A stretch of DNA of 64,000 nucleotides from Parerythrobacter aestuarii (GCF_030140925.1 NZ_JARBWD010000001.1:868001-932000), one strand, 5' to 3'. Positions 1 through 10,348 are shown, counted from the stretch's first letter. Numbers and translations are program-made. Notes: generated by a model from the letters alone, not told the origin.

Positions 1-2561
1 AAGGCGTCGTCGATCCGCAGAGTGAAAACCATTTCCAGCACGTCGTCGCGGCTGATGTCGTTGGCACGGCTGAAGCTCGGGATCGACACCGCGCGCAGGA
101 ACATGTGCTTGAACAAGGCCAACCGTAGTGCCTGCAGCACACCAATGGTGCGGCGTACTTCCTCGCGCTCCGGCAGCGGGTCTTCGGGTTCCAGCAGGTC
201 GAGCAGGCGATGGAACTTGAGCGCATCCACCCGCAGACGACTGACCAGCCGCCGGAACACGCCATTGCGGTCGTCCTTGGTCAGATAGTCGGCCAGCGCC
301 TGGCAGGCATCGGAAATGCTCTCTTCCGTCCCGCGATAGGTCCGGCTCGCCCAATAGGCGCTGTTGAACAGCTCGCCATAGGCGGCCATCGTCTTGATGC
401 TGGCGAGCGCATTGGCGTTGCGCACGAGCCGCATCAGTTGCCGCCCGCGCGGACTCGATTGTATCAATTGTGCGAGGTCTTCCTCATTGCCTTCCACCGC
501 CGCGCCGATCCCGGCGATCACGTTCACAGGGTAGCCGAGCTGCTGCAGGATCGCATTGTGCGGGATCGCGCGAATCTGGCGCAGGCTCATGCTGCGGTCA
601 GAGGCAAGGTCGCTCTGGCGGCGGCTGACGCGGCTGCCGGTGGTGTTGAGCATGCCCAGACCGAATGCCGTGATGGCGCGCGAATAGGTCTGGCTTTCCA
701 AATGCTCGCGCTGGTGCGCGCGGATGGCGCGGTAGAAGTCGAGGCTCAGATCGGTGCGGACGTAGAAGGGATCGGGCTCATCAGGCGCGTGCTCTTTCCA
801 TTCATAGTCGGCGATCTGCTCCAGTGTGGCGAGTGCCAGCTCCTTCGTCTCGAAGAACTGGTAGCCGTCACCGCCCTGGAAGCTGGCTTCAGGCTCGAGC
901 CGGATATTGCCGCGCGCAAACCGGCCGCGGGCCCAGGGGGAAAGCGGCCACTCCAGGCGGTCGCGAAAGCTCGCCGGATGTGCCCCGCGACCCATGCTCT
1001 CGCCATGGGTGTTGAATACCAGCGCGGCCACATCGCTGAGGGCATTGGCGCGCATGGCATCGGCCATCCGCCCCTGCAGGCGTTCGATGGCGAGGCTGGC
1101 GGGAAGCTGGCCGACAAATCGCCCGGCGTCGGAGAAACCGGTCTGGATGCAAATGCGGCCGCGTGTCCGCGCATAACTGCGATACTCGTCTTCCTGCAGC
1201 AGTGCATCGAGGAAGCGCCCGCCATGCTCCAGCGCGGCTTCGGTTTCGAACAGCGGCGAGACGTCGACCTTGCCCTCGATCCCGAACAGCTTCGCAAAAT
1301 AGAGCGCGGCCATCACCGTCGAAGGCTGCTCGCATTCGGCGACCAACATGCGGATCGGCGCATCGGCGTCGATGTGTTTCAGGATCTGCTGCATGGCGAG
1401 GAACTGGCGGATCGCGGTCGATGCCTCGATCGCCAGCGCACCGAAATTGGCCCGCTGCGGCTTCACCTCGCGCACCATCCTGCGCAGAACCGCCATCGCG
1501 CCCTTGCTGCCGATCTCCAGTGTCTCGCCACCCTCGATCCGGCGGCGGATGGCGTTGTGCAGTTGCTTGGCGTTCACCCGGAAGTGGATCCAACCCATAC
1601 CGAGCCCGTCCGCCCGCATGGCAGCCGTGAGCGCCAGCAGCTTTATGGCGCGCTCTTCGGGGGCGGTTTGCGCCTCTTCCTCCAACGCTGCGATCAGCGG
1701 AGTGAGGCTGAGCAGCTTGTTTTCGTGGTGGGCCGTGAGCCGGTTGGCAGCATCGCTGAGGTCCACAGGATCCGAAAGATCCTGCGCGAAATCCTCTGCC
1801 CGCGCTTCGGCATAGGCCAGCGCCGGGTGCAGCGTCGCGAGCAGCTTGTGTCCGCTGTCGATAGCCTCGAGCCGCGCGACATAGCGGCGCAGGCGCTGGG
1901 CTTTCTCATTCAGGCGAAACCCGATCGAGTCGTACCATTGGATATCGGTCCGCCCATCCATGTCGTAGCCGACCCAGGTGGCGAAGCGAAATGGCAGCGG
2001 CTTCAAGTCGCGCCAGCGATCCGGCCACTTGACCGCAGCTTCGGCAAGCAAGCGGCTGACGATCGAATAGCGAGCCTGCTGGGCATTGCCGATCGCCCGC
2101 ATGGCACGCTTGTGTTCGTAGTCGAGCGTCACTGCGGGGCGGTCTTCCGTCGCCGTGCAAGCAGCATCGGCGACACTGCCGTCGCCGGCGATGGCCGAAG
2201 CCAGGGAGCTTGCCTGGTCGGGCGTCAGCAGGAACGTGGGGTGGGCGGTAATAACCGCGTGCAGGCGTGGCTGTTCCCAATGTTCGCGGAAGGCGCCAAA
2301 GTCGCTGAACTCCGGGCCGAGCCGGGGCTCTCCCACATGTGGGAGAGCCAGCAAGCGACGGCTTCGCGCGGCGCGGTCTTGCAGTGCCAGCGTTTCGAGC
2401 TCGCAGATCATGCCTTCGACATGGTCAAGTGACAGATCGCCCGCTTCAAGCTCGCGTGAAAGGTCGAGCGAGAGCTGGAAGACGGGGTTGAACAGCGGGG
2501 TTTCCGCAGTCCGGGCATGGAGTTCCTGAAGACGTTCGCGGAGATCGGCGACTGTCTTCAT
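1..2561 (-). CDS. phosphoenolpyruvate carboxylase-like protein, divergent (3' end outside window)
   Basis: About 853 codons are present and the frame runs off the left edge. The protein aligns by eye with PEP carboxylase: VITAHPTF (His107) for the usual TAHPTE motif, GYDMDG (199-203) for GGDRDG, GFSDAGRF (about 475-482) for GYSDSAKD, and FNTHGESMGRGAHP (about 516-529) for FHGRGGSIGRGGAP. PEP carboxylase makes oxaloacetate from PEP and bicarbonate, but here several residues known to be needed in the family (E. coli R396, K546, H579, R581) are M, R, N and H. It could be a divergent enzyme or a non-catalytic paralogue. Its ATG overlaps the eda stop (ATGA), so translation is probably coupled. A long open frame on the opposite strand is a shadow. 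Family membership is secure; activity is not. Confidence 0.8.
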   Translation of the reverse strand, partial: MKTVADLRERLQELHARTAETPLFNPVFQLSLDLSRELEAGDLSLDHVEGMICELETLALQDRAARSRRLLALPHVGEPRLGPEFSDFGAFREHWEQPRLHAVITAHPTFLLTPDQASSLASAIAGDGSVADAACTATEDRPAVTLDYEHKRAMRAIGNAQQARYSIVSRLLAEAAVKWPDRWRDLKPLPFRFATWVGYDMDGRTDIQWYDSIGFRLNEKAQRLRRYVARLEAIDSGHKLLATLHPALAYAEARAEDFAQDLSDPVDLSDAANRLTAHHENKLLSLTPLIAALEEEAQTAPEERAIKLLALTAAMRADGLGMGWIHFRVNAKQLHNAIRRRIEGGETLEIGSKGAMAVLRRMVREVKPQRANFGALAIEASTAIRQFLAMQQILKHIDADAPIRMLVAECEQPSTVMAALYFAKLFGIEGKVDVSPLFETEAALEHGGRFLDALLQEDEYRSYARTRGRICIQTGFSDAGRFVGQLPASLAIERLQGRMADAMRANALSDVAALVFNTHGESMGRGAHPASFRDRLEWPLSPWARGRFARGNIRLEPEASFQGGDGYQFFETKELALATLEQIADYEWKEHAPDEPDPFYVRTDLSLDFYRAIRAHQREHLESQTYSRAITAFGLGMLNTTGSRVSRRQSDLASDRSMSLRQIRAIPHNAILQQLGYPVNVIAGIGAAVEGNEEDLAQLIQSSPRGRQLMRLVRNANALASIKTMAAYGELFNSAYWASRTYRGTEESISDACQALADYLTKDDRNGVFRRLVSRLRVDALKFHRLLDLLEPEDPLPEREEVRRTIGVLQALRLALFKHMFLRAVSIPSFSRANDISRDDVLEMVFTLRIDDA

Positions 2562-3181
2562 GCCGCCAGCCCCGCAGCGGCCCGGGCCGCTGCCTCGATA
2601 GCGGTAAAGTCCGTCGGCTTGCGTGGAGCTACCCAGCTGCCGCCAACGCATAGCACCGGATCGAAGGCCAGCCATTCCGGCGCGGTGGCTTCGCTGATGC
2701 CCCCGGTGGGGCAGAACAGGCACTGGCCGAAAGGAGCCGCGAGCGCTTTCAATGCCGGCAGGCCACCGGCGGCCATGGCCGGGAAGAATTTGAAATGCGT
2801 CAGGCCCAGGTCGAGCCCGCGCATGATATCGCCGGCATTGGCAATACCGGGCAGGAAGGGGATACCGGCGCTGATTGCTGCCTTGCCGAGCGGCTCGGTC
2901 AGGCCGGGCGAGACGATGAACTCGCTGCCGGCACCGATTGCGGCGTCGAGTTCCGCAGCGTTGGTGACCGTTCCTGCCCCGACGATCGCGCCTTCGACCT
3001 GTTTCATGGCGGCGATAGCTTCAAGCGCCGCTTCAGTGCGCAGCGTTACTTCAAGTACGCGCAAACCGCCTGCGACCAGGGATTCGGCAAGCGGCACGGC
3101 ATCGGCGACATCATCAATCACGATCACCGGGATGACCGGGGCGGTGCGCATGATGTCTTCGATACTGCTCATGTGGCTCAT
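2558..3181 (-). CDS. eda: KDPG aldolase (2-dehydro-3-deoxy-phosphogluconate aldolase)
   Basis: This 207-residue protein has the usual length for the Entner-Doudoroff aldolase, which splits KDPG into pyruvate and glyceraldehyde-3-phosphate in the cytoplasm. The Schiff-base lysine is K131 in THFKFFPA and the general acid/base glutamate is E44 in LEVTLRT. The phosphate-binding glycines of the barrel follow in PTGGIS and CVGGSWV. The ATG overlaps the glk stop codon by four bases and the stop overlaps the next start, so the gene sits inside a tightly coupled operon. A second in-frame ATG three codons downstream is also possible. Confidence 0.96.
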   Translation of the reverse strand: MSHMSSIEDIMRTAPVIPVIVIDDVADAVPLAESLVAGGLRVLEVTLRTEAALEAIAAMKQVEGAIVGAGTVTNAAELDAAIGAGSEFIVSPGLTEPLGKAAISAGIPFLPGIANAGDIMRGLDLGLTHFKFFPAMAAGGLPALKALAAPFGQCLFCPTGGISEATAPEWLAFDPVLCVGGSWVAPRKPTDFTAIEAAARAAAGLAA

Positions 3182-4152
3182 TTCCCGTGTTCCGAGGCGT
3201 AGGCGGCAGCAGCGCCGAACAGGCCCGGCTGCGGATGGACGATCAGCTTGACGGGAATGCCCGCCATCAATTCGGCAAAGCGGCCCTTGGCGCGGAATCG
3301 CTCGGCAAAGCCGGAGCCGACCAGCGTATCGCGCAAGCGATAGCCCAGCCCGCCAGCGATCGCGACGCCTTTGGCTCCATGTGCGAGCGCCATGTCGCCT
3401 GCGACGCTACCAAGCGACAGGCAGAAGCGGTCAACTGCGGCTGCGGCCAGGCTGTCTTCACCGGTCATACCCTTGGTCCAGATCGTGATGTCGTCGACAT
3501 CTGTCACCGGCTTGCTCTCCATCGCCGCGAGCGTTTGGTAAATGTCGACGATGGCCGGGCCGGAAACGACCCGCTCCACAGAAACCCGCGTGAGTCGTTT
3601 GCGCAGGCGAGCCAATATCGCGTCTTCGATGCTGTCGAGCGGGGCGAAATCGATGTGCCCGCCTTCCGTTGCAGACACGCGGTAACGGCCATCGGGTTCG
3701 CGATAGAGATGTGCCACGCCGAGGCCTGTGCCGGGGCCAAGCACGCTAAGCCGGCCAGTTGCCGGGAGCGGCGTTTCCGGCCCGGTCAGGTGGATAAACT
3801 GATCTTCACTGGCACGGGCGACGGCGTGAGCGACCGCTTCGAAATCGTTGACGATGGTGAAGGCGTCGACCCCGAGCTTTTCCTGCACCAGCGCCGGGCG
3901 GATAATCCAGGGATTGTTGGTGAAGCGGATCACATCGCCGCCGACCGGCCCGGCAATGGCCATGCTGACTGCCTTGGGCAGCGAGCCGCCCTTCCGCTCA
4001 CGGAAATCCTCCCATGCAGTCTGGAAGCTGGCGTGATCTTCGGTGTGCAGGGTTTCCGGCTCGCCCAGCGTGATGGTGCCATCGTCGGCAAGCGTGGCGA
4101 TGGCGAAGCGGGCATGGGTGCCGCCGATGTCGACGGAGACGAGCTGGGTCAC
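3178..4152 (-). CDS. glk: glucokinase
   Basis: The 324-residue protein is a bacterial Glk-type glucokinase that phosphorylates glucose with ATP. It begins with the phosphate-1 motif [15 protein letters not shown] and has the [11 protein letters not shown] motif near residue 140; a TEGGH segment that follows supports sugar binding. It lies between edd and eda with ATGA overlaps on both sides, so free glucose can be activated and sent into the Entner-Doudoroff route by one transcript. Length and motif order match E. coli Glk. Confidence 0.95.
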   Translation of the reverse strand: MTQLVSVDIGGTHARFAIATLADDGTITLGEPETLHTEDHASFQTAWEDFRERKGGSLPKAVSMAIAGPVGGDVIRFTNNPWIIRPALVQEKLGVDAFTIVNDFEAVAHAVARASEDQFIHLTGPETPLPATGRLSVLGPGTGLGVAHLYREPDGRYRVSATEGGHIDFAPLDSIEDAILARLRKRLTRVSVERVVSGPAIVDIYQTLAAMESKPVTDVDDITIWTKGMTGEDSLAAAAVDRFCLSLGSVAGDMALAHGAKGVAIAGGLGYRLRDTLVGSGFAERFRAKGRFAELMAGIPVKLIVHPQPGLFGAAAAYASEHGK

Positions 4153-5954
4153 AGGCCTGCTGCCGCGAGCATTGGGCTGGCGCCTTTCTCTGCGCTATCG
4201 GCATGCATGCGGAACATCGCGAACATCTCGCGGCCGACACCCCAGTCGGCGTGCGGATCAGGAGCAGCCTCTCGGCTGTCGAGATCGGCAGTGGTCGATA
4301 GCGCGCCGGTGGTGGCGCATAGCTTGACTATATCGCCATCGCGCAGTTTCGCCAGCGGGCCACCGCCGAGTGCCTCAGGGGTCACATGGATCGCTGCCGG
4401 TACCTTGCCGCTGGCACCCGACATGCGGCCGTCGGTGACCAGTGCCACGCGGTAGCCGCGATCCTGCAGCACGCCCAGGGGCGGGGTCAGCTTGTGCAGT
4501 TCCGGCATGCCATTGGCGCGTGGGCCCTGGAAGCGCACAACCACGACAACATCCCTGTCGAGCTCGCCCTTACGGAACGCCTCGGTGACTGAGGGTTGGT
4601 CTTCGAACACGCGACAGGGCGCTTCGATGATCCAGCGTTCCTGCTCGACCGCGCTGGTCTTGAAACAGCCACGGCCGAGGTTGCCTTCGACGAGGCGCAT
4701 GCCGCCATCGGGGCTGAACGGATCGGACGGCGGACGCAGCATCGTCTCGTCGCCGGTTTCGCCAACCGCGCGATAGGCGAGCGCGTCATCCTCTAGCCCA
4801 GGCTCCATCGCGTAGGCAGAGAGGTCGCCATCCCAAACGGTTGCGATATCGCGATGCGCGAGCCCGGCGTCGAGCAATTCGCCAATGACATAGCCCATGC
4901 CGCCTGCGTCGTGGAAATGGTTCACGTCGCCCGAGCCATTGGGATACACTCGCGCGATCAGCGGCACCGCGCTTGAGAGCTCGCTCAGGTCGGTCCAATC
5001 GAAGATCACACCGGCAGCGCGGGCCATGGCCGGGATATGGATCGCGTGGTTGGTCGATCCACCTGTGGCGAGCAGGCCGATGGCGGCGTTGATGATCGCC
5101 TTTTCGTCCACGCACCGCGCAAGGCTGCGTTCCCTGGAGCCAGTTAGTGCTGCCAGGCGGTGCACTGCCGCCTTGTCGAGCGCCTGCCGCAGCTTGGTAC
5201 CCGGCTGGACGAATGCCGCGCCCGGCACATGCAGCCCCATCATCTCCATCATCATCTGGTTGGAGTTTGCGGTGCCATAGAAAGTGCAGGTGCCAGGCGA
5301 ATGATAGCTACCCATTTCGCTCGCCAGCAACTCATCCCGGTTGGCCTTGCCCTCGGCATAGAGCTGGCGGACCCGCTGCTTTTCCTTGTTGGCGACGCCG
5401 CTGGGCATCGGGCCACTGGGGACGAAGATGCACGGCAGGTGGCCGAAGCGCAGGCTGCCCATCAGCAGGCCGGGTACGATCTTGTCGCAGATGCCGAGGC
5501 AGGCGATGCTGTCATACATGGCATGGCTCAGCGCGACGCCGGTGCTCATGGCGATAGTGTCGCGGCTGAACAGCGACAGCTCCATGCCGTCTTCGCCCTG
5601 CGTCACACCATCGCACATCGCCGGGGTTCCGCCTGCAACCTGTGCGGTGGCGCCGACTTCGCGGGCGTAGATCTTCATCCGCTCCGGATACCGGCCGTAG
5701 GGCTGGTGGGCGGAGAGCATATCGTTATAGGCGGAAACGATCCCGATATTGGGAGCTCCACCCGCTTTCATCGTCGCCTGGTCGTCGGTCGCCCCGGCAT
5801 AGGCGTGGGCGAGGTTGGAACAGCTCACTGCGCTGCGATCGGGTGCCCGGTCGGCCTCGCGATCCATCAACTCCAGATAGGCGCTACGCGTCGGCTTCGA
5901 ACGTTCGATCACCCGCTCAGTGACCTTGTGAATGGTGTCGTTGAGATTACTCAT
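4149..5954 (-). CDS. edd: 6-phosphogluconate dehydratase
   Basis: The 601-residue protein is of the IlvD/Edd family, which dehydrates 6-phosphogluconate to KDPG using an iron-sulfur cluster. The cysteine motifs [13 protein letters not shown] and [14 protein letters not shown] are present, as are GGSTNHAIH and the C-terminal [16 protein letters not shown] signature. Its start overlaps the zwf stop by eight bases and its stop overlaps the glk start by four. The length matches Edd (about 600) rather than IlvD, and the neighbours zwf, glk and eda settle the assignment. Confidence 0.97.
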   Translation of the reverse strand: MSNLNDTIHKVTERVIERSKPTRSAYLELMDREADRAPDRSAVSCSNLAHAYAGATDDQATMKAGGAPNIGIVSAYNDMLSAHQPYGRYPERMKIYAREVGATAQVAGGTPAMCDGVTQGEDGMELSLFSRDTIAMSTGVALSHAMYDSIACLGICDKIVPGLLMGSLRFGHLPCIFVPSGPMPSGVANKEKQRVRQLYAEGKANRDELLASEMGSYHSPGTCTFYGTANSNQMMMEMMGLHVPGAAFVQPGTKLRQALDKAAVHRLAALTGSRERSLARCVDEKAIINAAIGLLATGGSTNHAIHIPAMARAAGVIFDWTDLSELSSAVPLIARVYPNGSGDVNHFHDAGGMGYVIGELLDAGLAHRDIATVWDGDLSAYAMEPGLEDDALAYRAVGETGDETMLRPPSDPFSPDGGMRLVEGNLGRGCFKTSAVEQERWIIEAPCRVFEDQPSVTEAFRKGELDRDVVVVVRFQGPRANGMPELHKLTPPLGVLQDRGYRVALVTDGRMSGASGKVPAAIHVTPEALGGGPLAKLRDGDIVKLCATTGALSTTADLDSREAAPDPHADWGVGREMFAMFRMHADSAEKGASPMLAAAGL

Positions 5955-7389
5955 CGTGCCAGCTCACTCCGTCGCGTTCGGCAAGGGCAATCGCCGCGCT
6001 CGGCCCCCACGTGCCGGCACCATAGGTCTTGGGCTTGAGTTCGTTTGCTTCCCAGGTCGCACGGATGGCATCGACCCATTCCCACTGCGCTTCGACCTCG
6101 TCGCGGCGCACGAACAGCGTCTGGTCGCCTTCGATCAGGTCGAGCAGCAGCCGTTCGTAGGCGATCCTCCGGGTCTTGCCGCTGAAGGCATCGGGCATGG
6201 CGATATTGAGCGGGACTTGTCTGAGGCGGATACCATCGCGACCCAGCCCCGGCACCTTGGCCATGAGACTCAGCGAAATATTCTCCTCCGGCTGGATCCC
6301 GATCACAAGCCGGTTGGGCTGGGTTGTGGCACCCTTGGAGCCGAAGATCGAATGCGGGATGCAGCGAAACTGGACGACGATTTCCGTTACCCGCTCGGGC
6401 AAGCGCTTGCCGGTGCGCAGGTAGAAGGGAACGCCTTTCCAGCGCCAGTTGTCGACATGCGCCTTGATGGCGACAAAGGTTTCCGTGTCGCTGTCCTTGC
6501 CCAGCTCTTCGTCGTAGCCGGGTACCGACTGGCCATCGACAGCACCGGCGCGATACTGCCCGGTCACCGTTTCACTGGTGTCGACCTTGCGTAGGGCGCG
6601 CAGCACCTTGACTTTCTCGTCGCGGATGGCGGTGGCGTCGAAATCGGTCGGCGGCTCCATGGCTACCAGCGCGAGCAACTGCAGCATGTGGTTCTGGACC
6701 ATGTCACGCAGCGCTCCGGCATCGTCATAAAAGGCCACGCGGCCTTCCAGCCCGACTGTCTCGGCAACGGTAATCTGGACATGTTCGATGTAGTTCGAAT
6801 TCCAGATCGGTTCGAACAGGATGTTGGCGAAGCGCAGCGCCATCAGGTTTTGCACTGTCTCCTTGCCGAGATAGTGGTCGATGCGGAACGTCCGGTCTTC
6901 GCTGAAAGCAGCGGCTACGGCATCGTTGATCTCGCAGGAGGTTTCGAGCGAAGTCCCGAGCGGCTTTTCCAGGCCGATGCGCACATCGTTCCCGGCAAGC
7001 CCGGCGTGTTGCAACCCGGCGATCGTTGGCTCGAACAGGCTGGGCGCGGTGGACAGGAAGATGGCCAGGCCATTGCCTGTTCCGCCGACCTTCTTCGCCA
7101 GTTCGGTGTAGCCTTCCAGCGTGGTGGCATCCAGCGGCTGGTAGTGTAGGCGGTTGAGGAACTGCGCCATGCCGCTGCGGCGCTCGGCCGGCATGAACTT
7201 TTCCAGTGCTTCGCGCGCGAAGTTGCGAAACCCGGTGTCGTCGAGATCGGATCGGGCGGTGCCCACGATCTGCAGGTCTTCGTGGATCAGCTCATCGGCG
7301 TGCAGCGCGGCGAGCGAGGGCAACAGCATACGCTGCGACAGGTCCCCGGTTGCCCCGAACAGCAGCAGGCGATCGGCGGTAAAACTCAT
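5947..7389 (-). CDS. zwf: glucose-6-phosphate dehydrogenase
   Basis: The protein starts [20 protein letters not shown], carrying the dinucleotide-binding GxxGDL motif at once, and has the active-site signature [15 protein letters not shown] in its middle, giving a 480-residue G6PD. The frame is open 24 codons further upstream, but family length and a GGGGAG ribosome site 11 bases before the ATG at 7389 favour this start. It is the first gene of the overlapping zwf-edd-glk-eda operon and makes 6-phosphogluconolactone. No lactonase gene is visible in the window. The 96 bases upstream must hold the operon promoter; I could not identify it convincingly. Confidence 0.96.
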   Translation of the reverse strand: MSFTADRLLLFGATGDLSQRMLLPSLAALHADELIHEDLQIVGTARSDLDDTGFRNFAREALEKFMPAERRSGMAQFLNRLHYQPLDATTLEGYTELAKKVGGTGNGLAIFLSTAPSLFEPTIAGLQHAGLAGNDVRIGLEKPLGTSLETSCEINDAVAAAFSEDRTFRIDHYLGKETVQNLMALRFANILFEPIWNSNYIEHVQITVAETVGLEGRVAFYDDAGALRDMVQNHMLQLLALVAMEPPTDFDATAIRDEKVKVLRALRKVDTSETVTGQYRAGAVDGQSVPGYDEELGKDSDTETFVAIKAHVDNWRWKGVPFYLRTGKRLPERVTEIVVQFRCIPHSIFGSKGATTQPNRLVIGIQPEENISLSLMAKVPGLGRDGIRLRQVPLNIAMPDAFSGKTRRIAYERLLLDLIEGDQTLFVRRDEVEAQWEWVDAIRATWEANELKPKTYGAGTWGPSAAIALAERDGVSWHDE

Positions 7390-7485
7390 TGGCGAAGCCA
7401 CTCCCCATGCATAGGCGACCATAGCTATCAGCGGTACGGCCTGCATGCCAGTGCCGCGCATAGCTATTCAATGCGAAGGGGGTGG

Positions 7486-8274
7486 CTAGTAGCGCTCGAC
7501 GCTGACCGCATGGCCCCCGAAATCAACCAGGCCGAAGCTGGTGAGGAAGCTGACGTCCGCCGCATCGCGCCCGACCCCGATCACTGCGGTCTCATGCGGC
7601 TCTGCCATGCCAGTCGGGTCGACCAGCACCCAGTCGCCGCCAGTCCCGTCATCGAGGAACACTTCCGCCACGGCATGGAAATCCTGCGGCGTGACTTCGG
7701 GTGCGTAGCAGCTGGCATAGCGCGCCGGGATGCCCGAGGCGCGAGCAAAGGCGATCATCACATGGGCATAATCGCGGCAGACTCCGCGTCGCTCGACAAA
7801 GCTGTCACGCGCGGTGGTGTGTGATCCGCTGGTGCCGGGCGCATAGGTGAAATGCTGCGCGATCCAGTCGCGCATGGCTTCGACCCGCGCGCCCCCGTGA
7901 AGGGAATGGAATTCGTCCTCCACCAGCGACTGGAAGGTTTCGGCGGCGCAATAACGGCTGTCGAACAGATATTGCGTAGTATCACCGGGCAGGGCAGTCT
8001 TGGCGACCTGACCCAGTGACGACAGCTCTGCCGGGCGACGGGCTATCTCCACCGTCGCTTCGTATAGGATGGAGACTTCGCCCTCGGCAGTGATCCAGAA
8101 CCGTTCACCCACCCCATCCTGCGCCGCCACGCGTTGCACCGGCATGGCGGCGGGGAGGGTGGTGACGCCGTTGACGATGCGCTGTTGCGGCGTTCCCGCC
8201 ACTTCGCACTGCAGCAGGCAGTCGACAGGGTGCGGAGCAACGAAGGACAACGTAGCTGTGATAGCCAAGGGCAT
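7486..8274 (-). CDS. transglutaminase-like (cysteine protease-fold) family protein
   Basis: This 262-residue protein has the bacterial transglutaminase-like core: the Cys in RRGVCRDYAH (about residue 171), the His in DFHAVAEVFL and the Asp in WVLVDPTG form the usual triad. The N-terminal 100 residues look like the beta-rich region found in this family. No signal peptide or membrane segment is seen, so it is probably cytoplasmic. Members are usually peptidases or amide hydrolases; the substrate cannot be told. It ends 96 bases before zwf on the same strand and starts downstream of the yadA terminator. Confidence 0.85.
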   Translation of the reverse strand: MPLAITATLSFVAPHPVDCLLQCEVAGTPQQRIVNGVTTLPAAMPVQRVAAQDGVGERFWITAEGEVSILYEATVEIARRPAELSSLGQVAKTALPGDTTQYLFDSRYCAAETFQSLVEDEFHSLHGGARVEAMRDWIAQHFTYAPGTSGSHTTARDSFVERRGVCRDYAHVMIAFARASGIPARYASCYAPEVTPQDFHAVAEVFLDDGTGGDWVLVDPTGMAEPHETAVIGVGRDAADVSFLTSFGLVDFGGHAVSVERY

Positions 8275-8324
8275 AGCTGCCCCCTAGTCGTGCAGCCGAG
8301 TCGAAGCTACCCGCAAACAAAAGT

Positions 8325-8360
8325 GGGGGCCGGGATCCGCGCATGTGGATCCCGGCCCCC
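8325..8360 (-). terminator. intrinsic terminator of the YadA-like gene
   Basis: A perfect 14-bp inverted repeat (GGGGGCCGGGATCC) encloses an 8-base loop. On the minus strand it is followed by ACTTTTGTTTG, a T-rich tract. It lies 50 bases after the stop codon of the adhesin gene and before the transglutaminase gene, so it most likely ends the adhesin transcript. Confidence 0.8.
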
Positions 8361-8409
8361 GCCTGCCGGTCCGCAGGAACCGAGTGGGAGGATTGCTTCC
8401 CGGACAGGC

Positions 8410-10212
8410 TTACCAGGCGATCTGGAACCCGCCGCGGGCGCCAACCTCTCCGCTGTCGAAGCCAACACCGATGCCAGCAGAGACGGATGCATTCTCGCCG
8501 ACTCGTGCGCTCATGGCGATGGTGCCAGCCGTACGATCCTCGAAGTAGCCGATGCCGCCCGAGAGACCGAAATTGGTCCCCGCCGGGAGTGCCGGCGACT
8601 CCATCGCCAACGCCATGGCTACGCCTTCGTTGGCGCGTTCTATTGCCGAGCGGTTGGCGGCGGTTTCACCGAACAGGGCATTGATCTGCTGCGTCTGGGT
8701 CGTCCCGAGTGCCTGCAGCGACGCAATCGCGCTGGTGTTGTTGGCCTGTTGTGCCGACGAAGCCAGTGCAGTCCGGCCCAGTGTGCCGGTGGCATCGGTC
8801 GTCACAGCAAATACCGGACCGACCTGACTCGATGTGCTCGTGTCGAGTGACGCAACCACCACTTGGCCGTCGTTGGCCGCGACCGCGCCGTTTCCAATGG
8901 CGATCGAGTTCGTCCCGGTGGCCGAAGCGAGGTTGCCGACCGCGATCGAACCGTCACCGGTCGCTTGGGCGAAGTTGCCGATCGCGATAGCGTTGGTACC
9001 CGAGGCAACGGCGTCCTCGCCGCCAGCAAAGCTCTGGTCGCCCGATGCCGTGGTCTGGTGCCCAACGGCGGTCGCCATGGCACCCGAAGCGACCGCTTGC
9101 CATCCAAGCGCAGTCGAGCCCGGGGTGGAAGCGACACTTTCGCCACCGATGGCAGTGGTCGAGTTCCCGGATGCCAAGGCGCTGTCACCCAGCGCAACTG
9201 CATCGATGCCGTTGGCAACCGACAGGTTTCCAATGGCGATGGAAAAATCGGTCTGGGCCGAAGCTGCTTCGCCTACGGCGAGTGAGCGAACGCCAGCCGC
9301 ATTGGCGAGGTGGCCGATGGCCTGTGCGCGCTCGGCCGTTGCTGAAGCGCGCCAGCCGATTGCAGTGGCGCCCGGACCAGTGGCCACGCTTTCGCCGCCG
9401 ACAGCGGTGGTCGAGTTTCCATTGGCTGCAGCAGTATCGCCAATCGCCAGCGCATCGATGCCGTTGGCGATCGACTCATTGCCGATGGCGGTCGCGAAGT
9501 CGCTCTGCGCATCTGCGTTCTCGCCGACCGCTATGGAGCGGATGCCCGACGCACTGGCGAGGTGGCCGAGCGCCGTGGCTCGCTCAGCCGTCGCTTCGGC
9601 GCGCCAACCGAAGGTGGTTGCGCCTGGTCCGATGGCAAGTGCCTGCCCACCGACAGCGGTGGTTGACGGGCCTGATGCGAGTGTCGCGCGTCCTGCGGCT
9701 CCATCGCGGTTGCCGCCGATGGCAACGGAGTCGCCACCGTCGGCAACTGCAGTGTTGCCGATGGCGATGGCATTGGTGCCGGAGGCGATCGCATCCTCGC
9801 CCCCTGCGAAGCTCTGGTCGCCTGAAGCGGTTGTCTGGTGGCCTACGGCTGTGGCCATTGCGCCGGTGGCCTGGGCTTGCCAGCCCAAAGCGGTTGCACC
9901 TGGAGTGGTAGCATCGCTCTCGCCACCGATGGCGACCGTCGAAGGTGCAGAAGCCGTGGCAGGATCGGTCCCGGCATCATCGCCGCCAATGGCGACAGCG
10001 TCAGTCCCGGTTGCAGAGGCGCCGTTACCGACTGCCGTCGCGCCATTGGCAGTGCCGGTGTTGCTGTCGGTGCCGCATTCGGTCGATTCGACATTGGCAT
10101 CATTGCATTCCGGGGTCGCATCGGCCCTAGCCGGAGCAGCAGTCGCCATTGCGATCGTCGCGGCGCCTGCCATCAGCACCATGGCTGCGGGCTTGTTCAA
10201 TACCAGTTTCAT
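8410..10212 (-). CDS. trimeric autotransporter adhesin, YadA-like
   Basis: The 600-residue protein has a signal peptide (about residues 1-30, ending APARA), a head made of 14-residue collagen-like beta-roll repeats of the type SIAIGNxAxAxG (about 55-450), a short linker or stalk with heptad-like stretches (about 480-530), and a roughly 65-residue C-terminal YadA membrane anchor ending in Trp. Proteins of this family form trimers in the outer membrane and bind surfaces or host molecules. A GGAAGG ribosome site precedes the ATG. The sigma/anti-sigma pair just upstream on the same strand suggests envelope-linked control. The ligand is unknown. Confidence 0.9.
   Translation of the reverse strand: MKLVLNKPAAMVLMAGAATIAMATAAPARADATPECNDANVESTECGTDSNTGTANGATAVGNGASATGTDAVAIGGDDAGTDPATASAPSTVAIGGESDATTPGATALGWQAQATGAMATAVGHQTTASGDQSFAGGEDAIASGTNAIAIGNTAVADGGDSVAIGGNRDGAAGRATLASGPSTTAVGGQALAIGPGATTFGWRAEATAERATALGHLASASGIRSIAVGENADAQSDFATAIGNESIANGIDALAIGDTAAANGNSTTAVGGESVATGPGATAIGWRASATAERAQAIGHLANAAGVRSLAVGEAASAQTDFSIAIGNLSVANGIDAVALGDSALASGNSTTAIGGESVASTPGSTALGWQAVASGAMATAVGHQTTASGDQSFAGGEDAVASGTNAIAIGNFAQATGDGSIAVGNLASATGTNSIAIGNGAVAANDGQVVVASLDTSTSSQVGPVFAVTTDATGTLGRTALASSAQQANNTSAIASLQALGTTQTQQINALFGETAANRSAIERANEGVAMALAMESPALPAGTNFGLSGGIGYFEDRTAGTIAMSARVGENASVSAGIGVGFDSGEVGARGGFQIAW
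8974..9903 (-). repeat. four long repeat units inside the adhesin head
   Basis: Units beginning PGAT..GW start at residues 104, 196, 280 and 364 of the adhesin. The last three are exactly 84 residues (252 bp, six 14-residue turns) apart; the first spacing is 92. Residues 104-153 and 364-413 are almost identical, and 196-279 and 280-363 are a clear tandem pair. The array should be prone to recombination and head-length change. Confidence 0.85.
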
Positions 10213-10348
10213 CGTGAAGTTTCCTTCCTGTTGGTTCGGACCAGTCAGCCGTTCGACGATGGTCTCCCTCCCGGCAGGATCGAGATTGCGCGCGATGCCT
10301 CAAGGCACCGCTCTTCCCCCGATACCACCAGGTCCCCTCGGGTCCCGG

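Noticed and set aside
210..2432. 740-codon open frame on the plus strand
   Set aside because: It is antisense to the PEP carboxylase-like gene, has Arg/Ala/His-rich composition without motifs, and is explained by GC-rich codon bias.
3187..4455. 422-codon plus-strand frame over glk and edd
   Set aside because: Antisense shadow of two certain enzymes; no recognisable motif.
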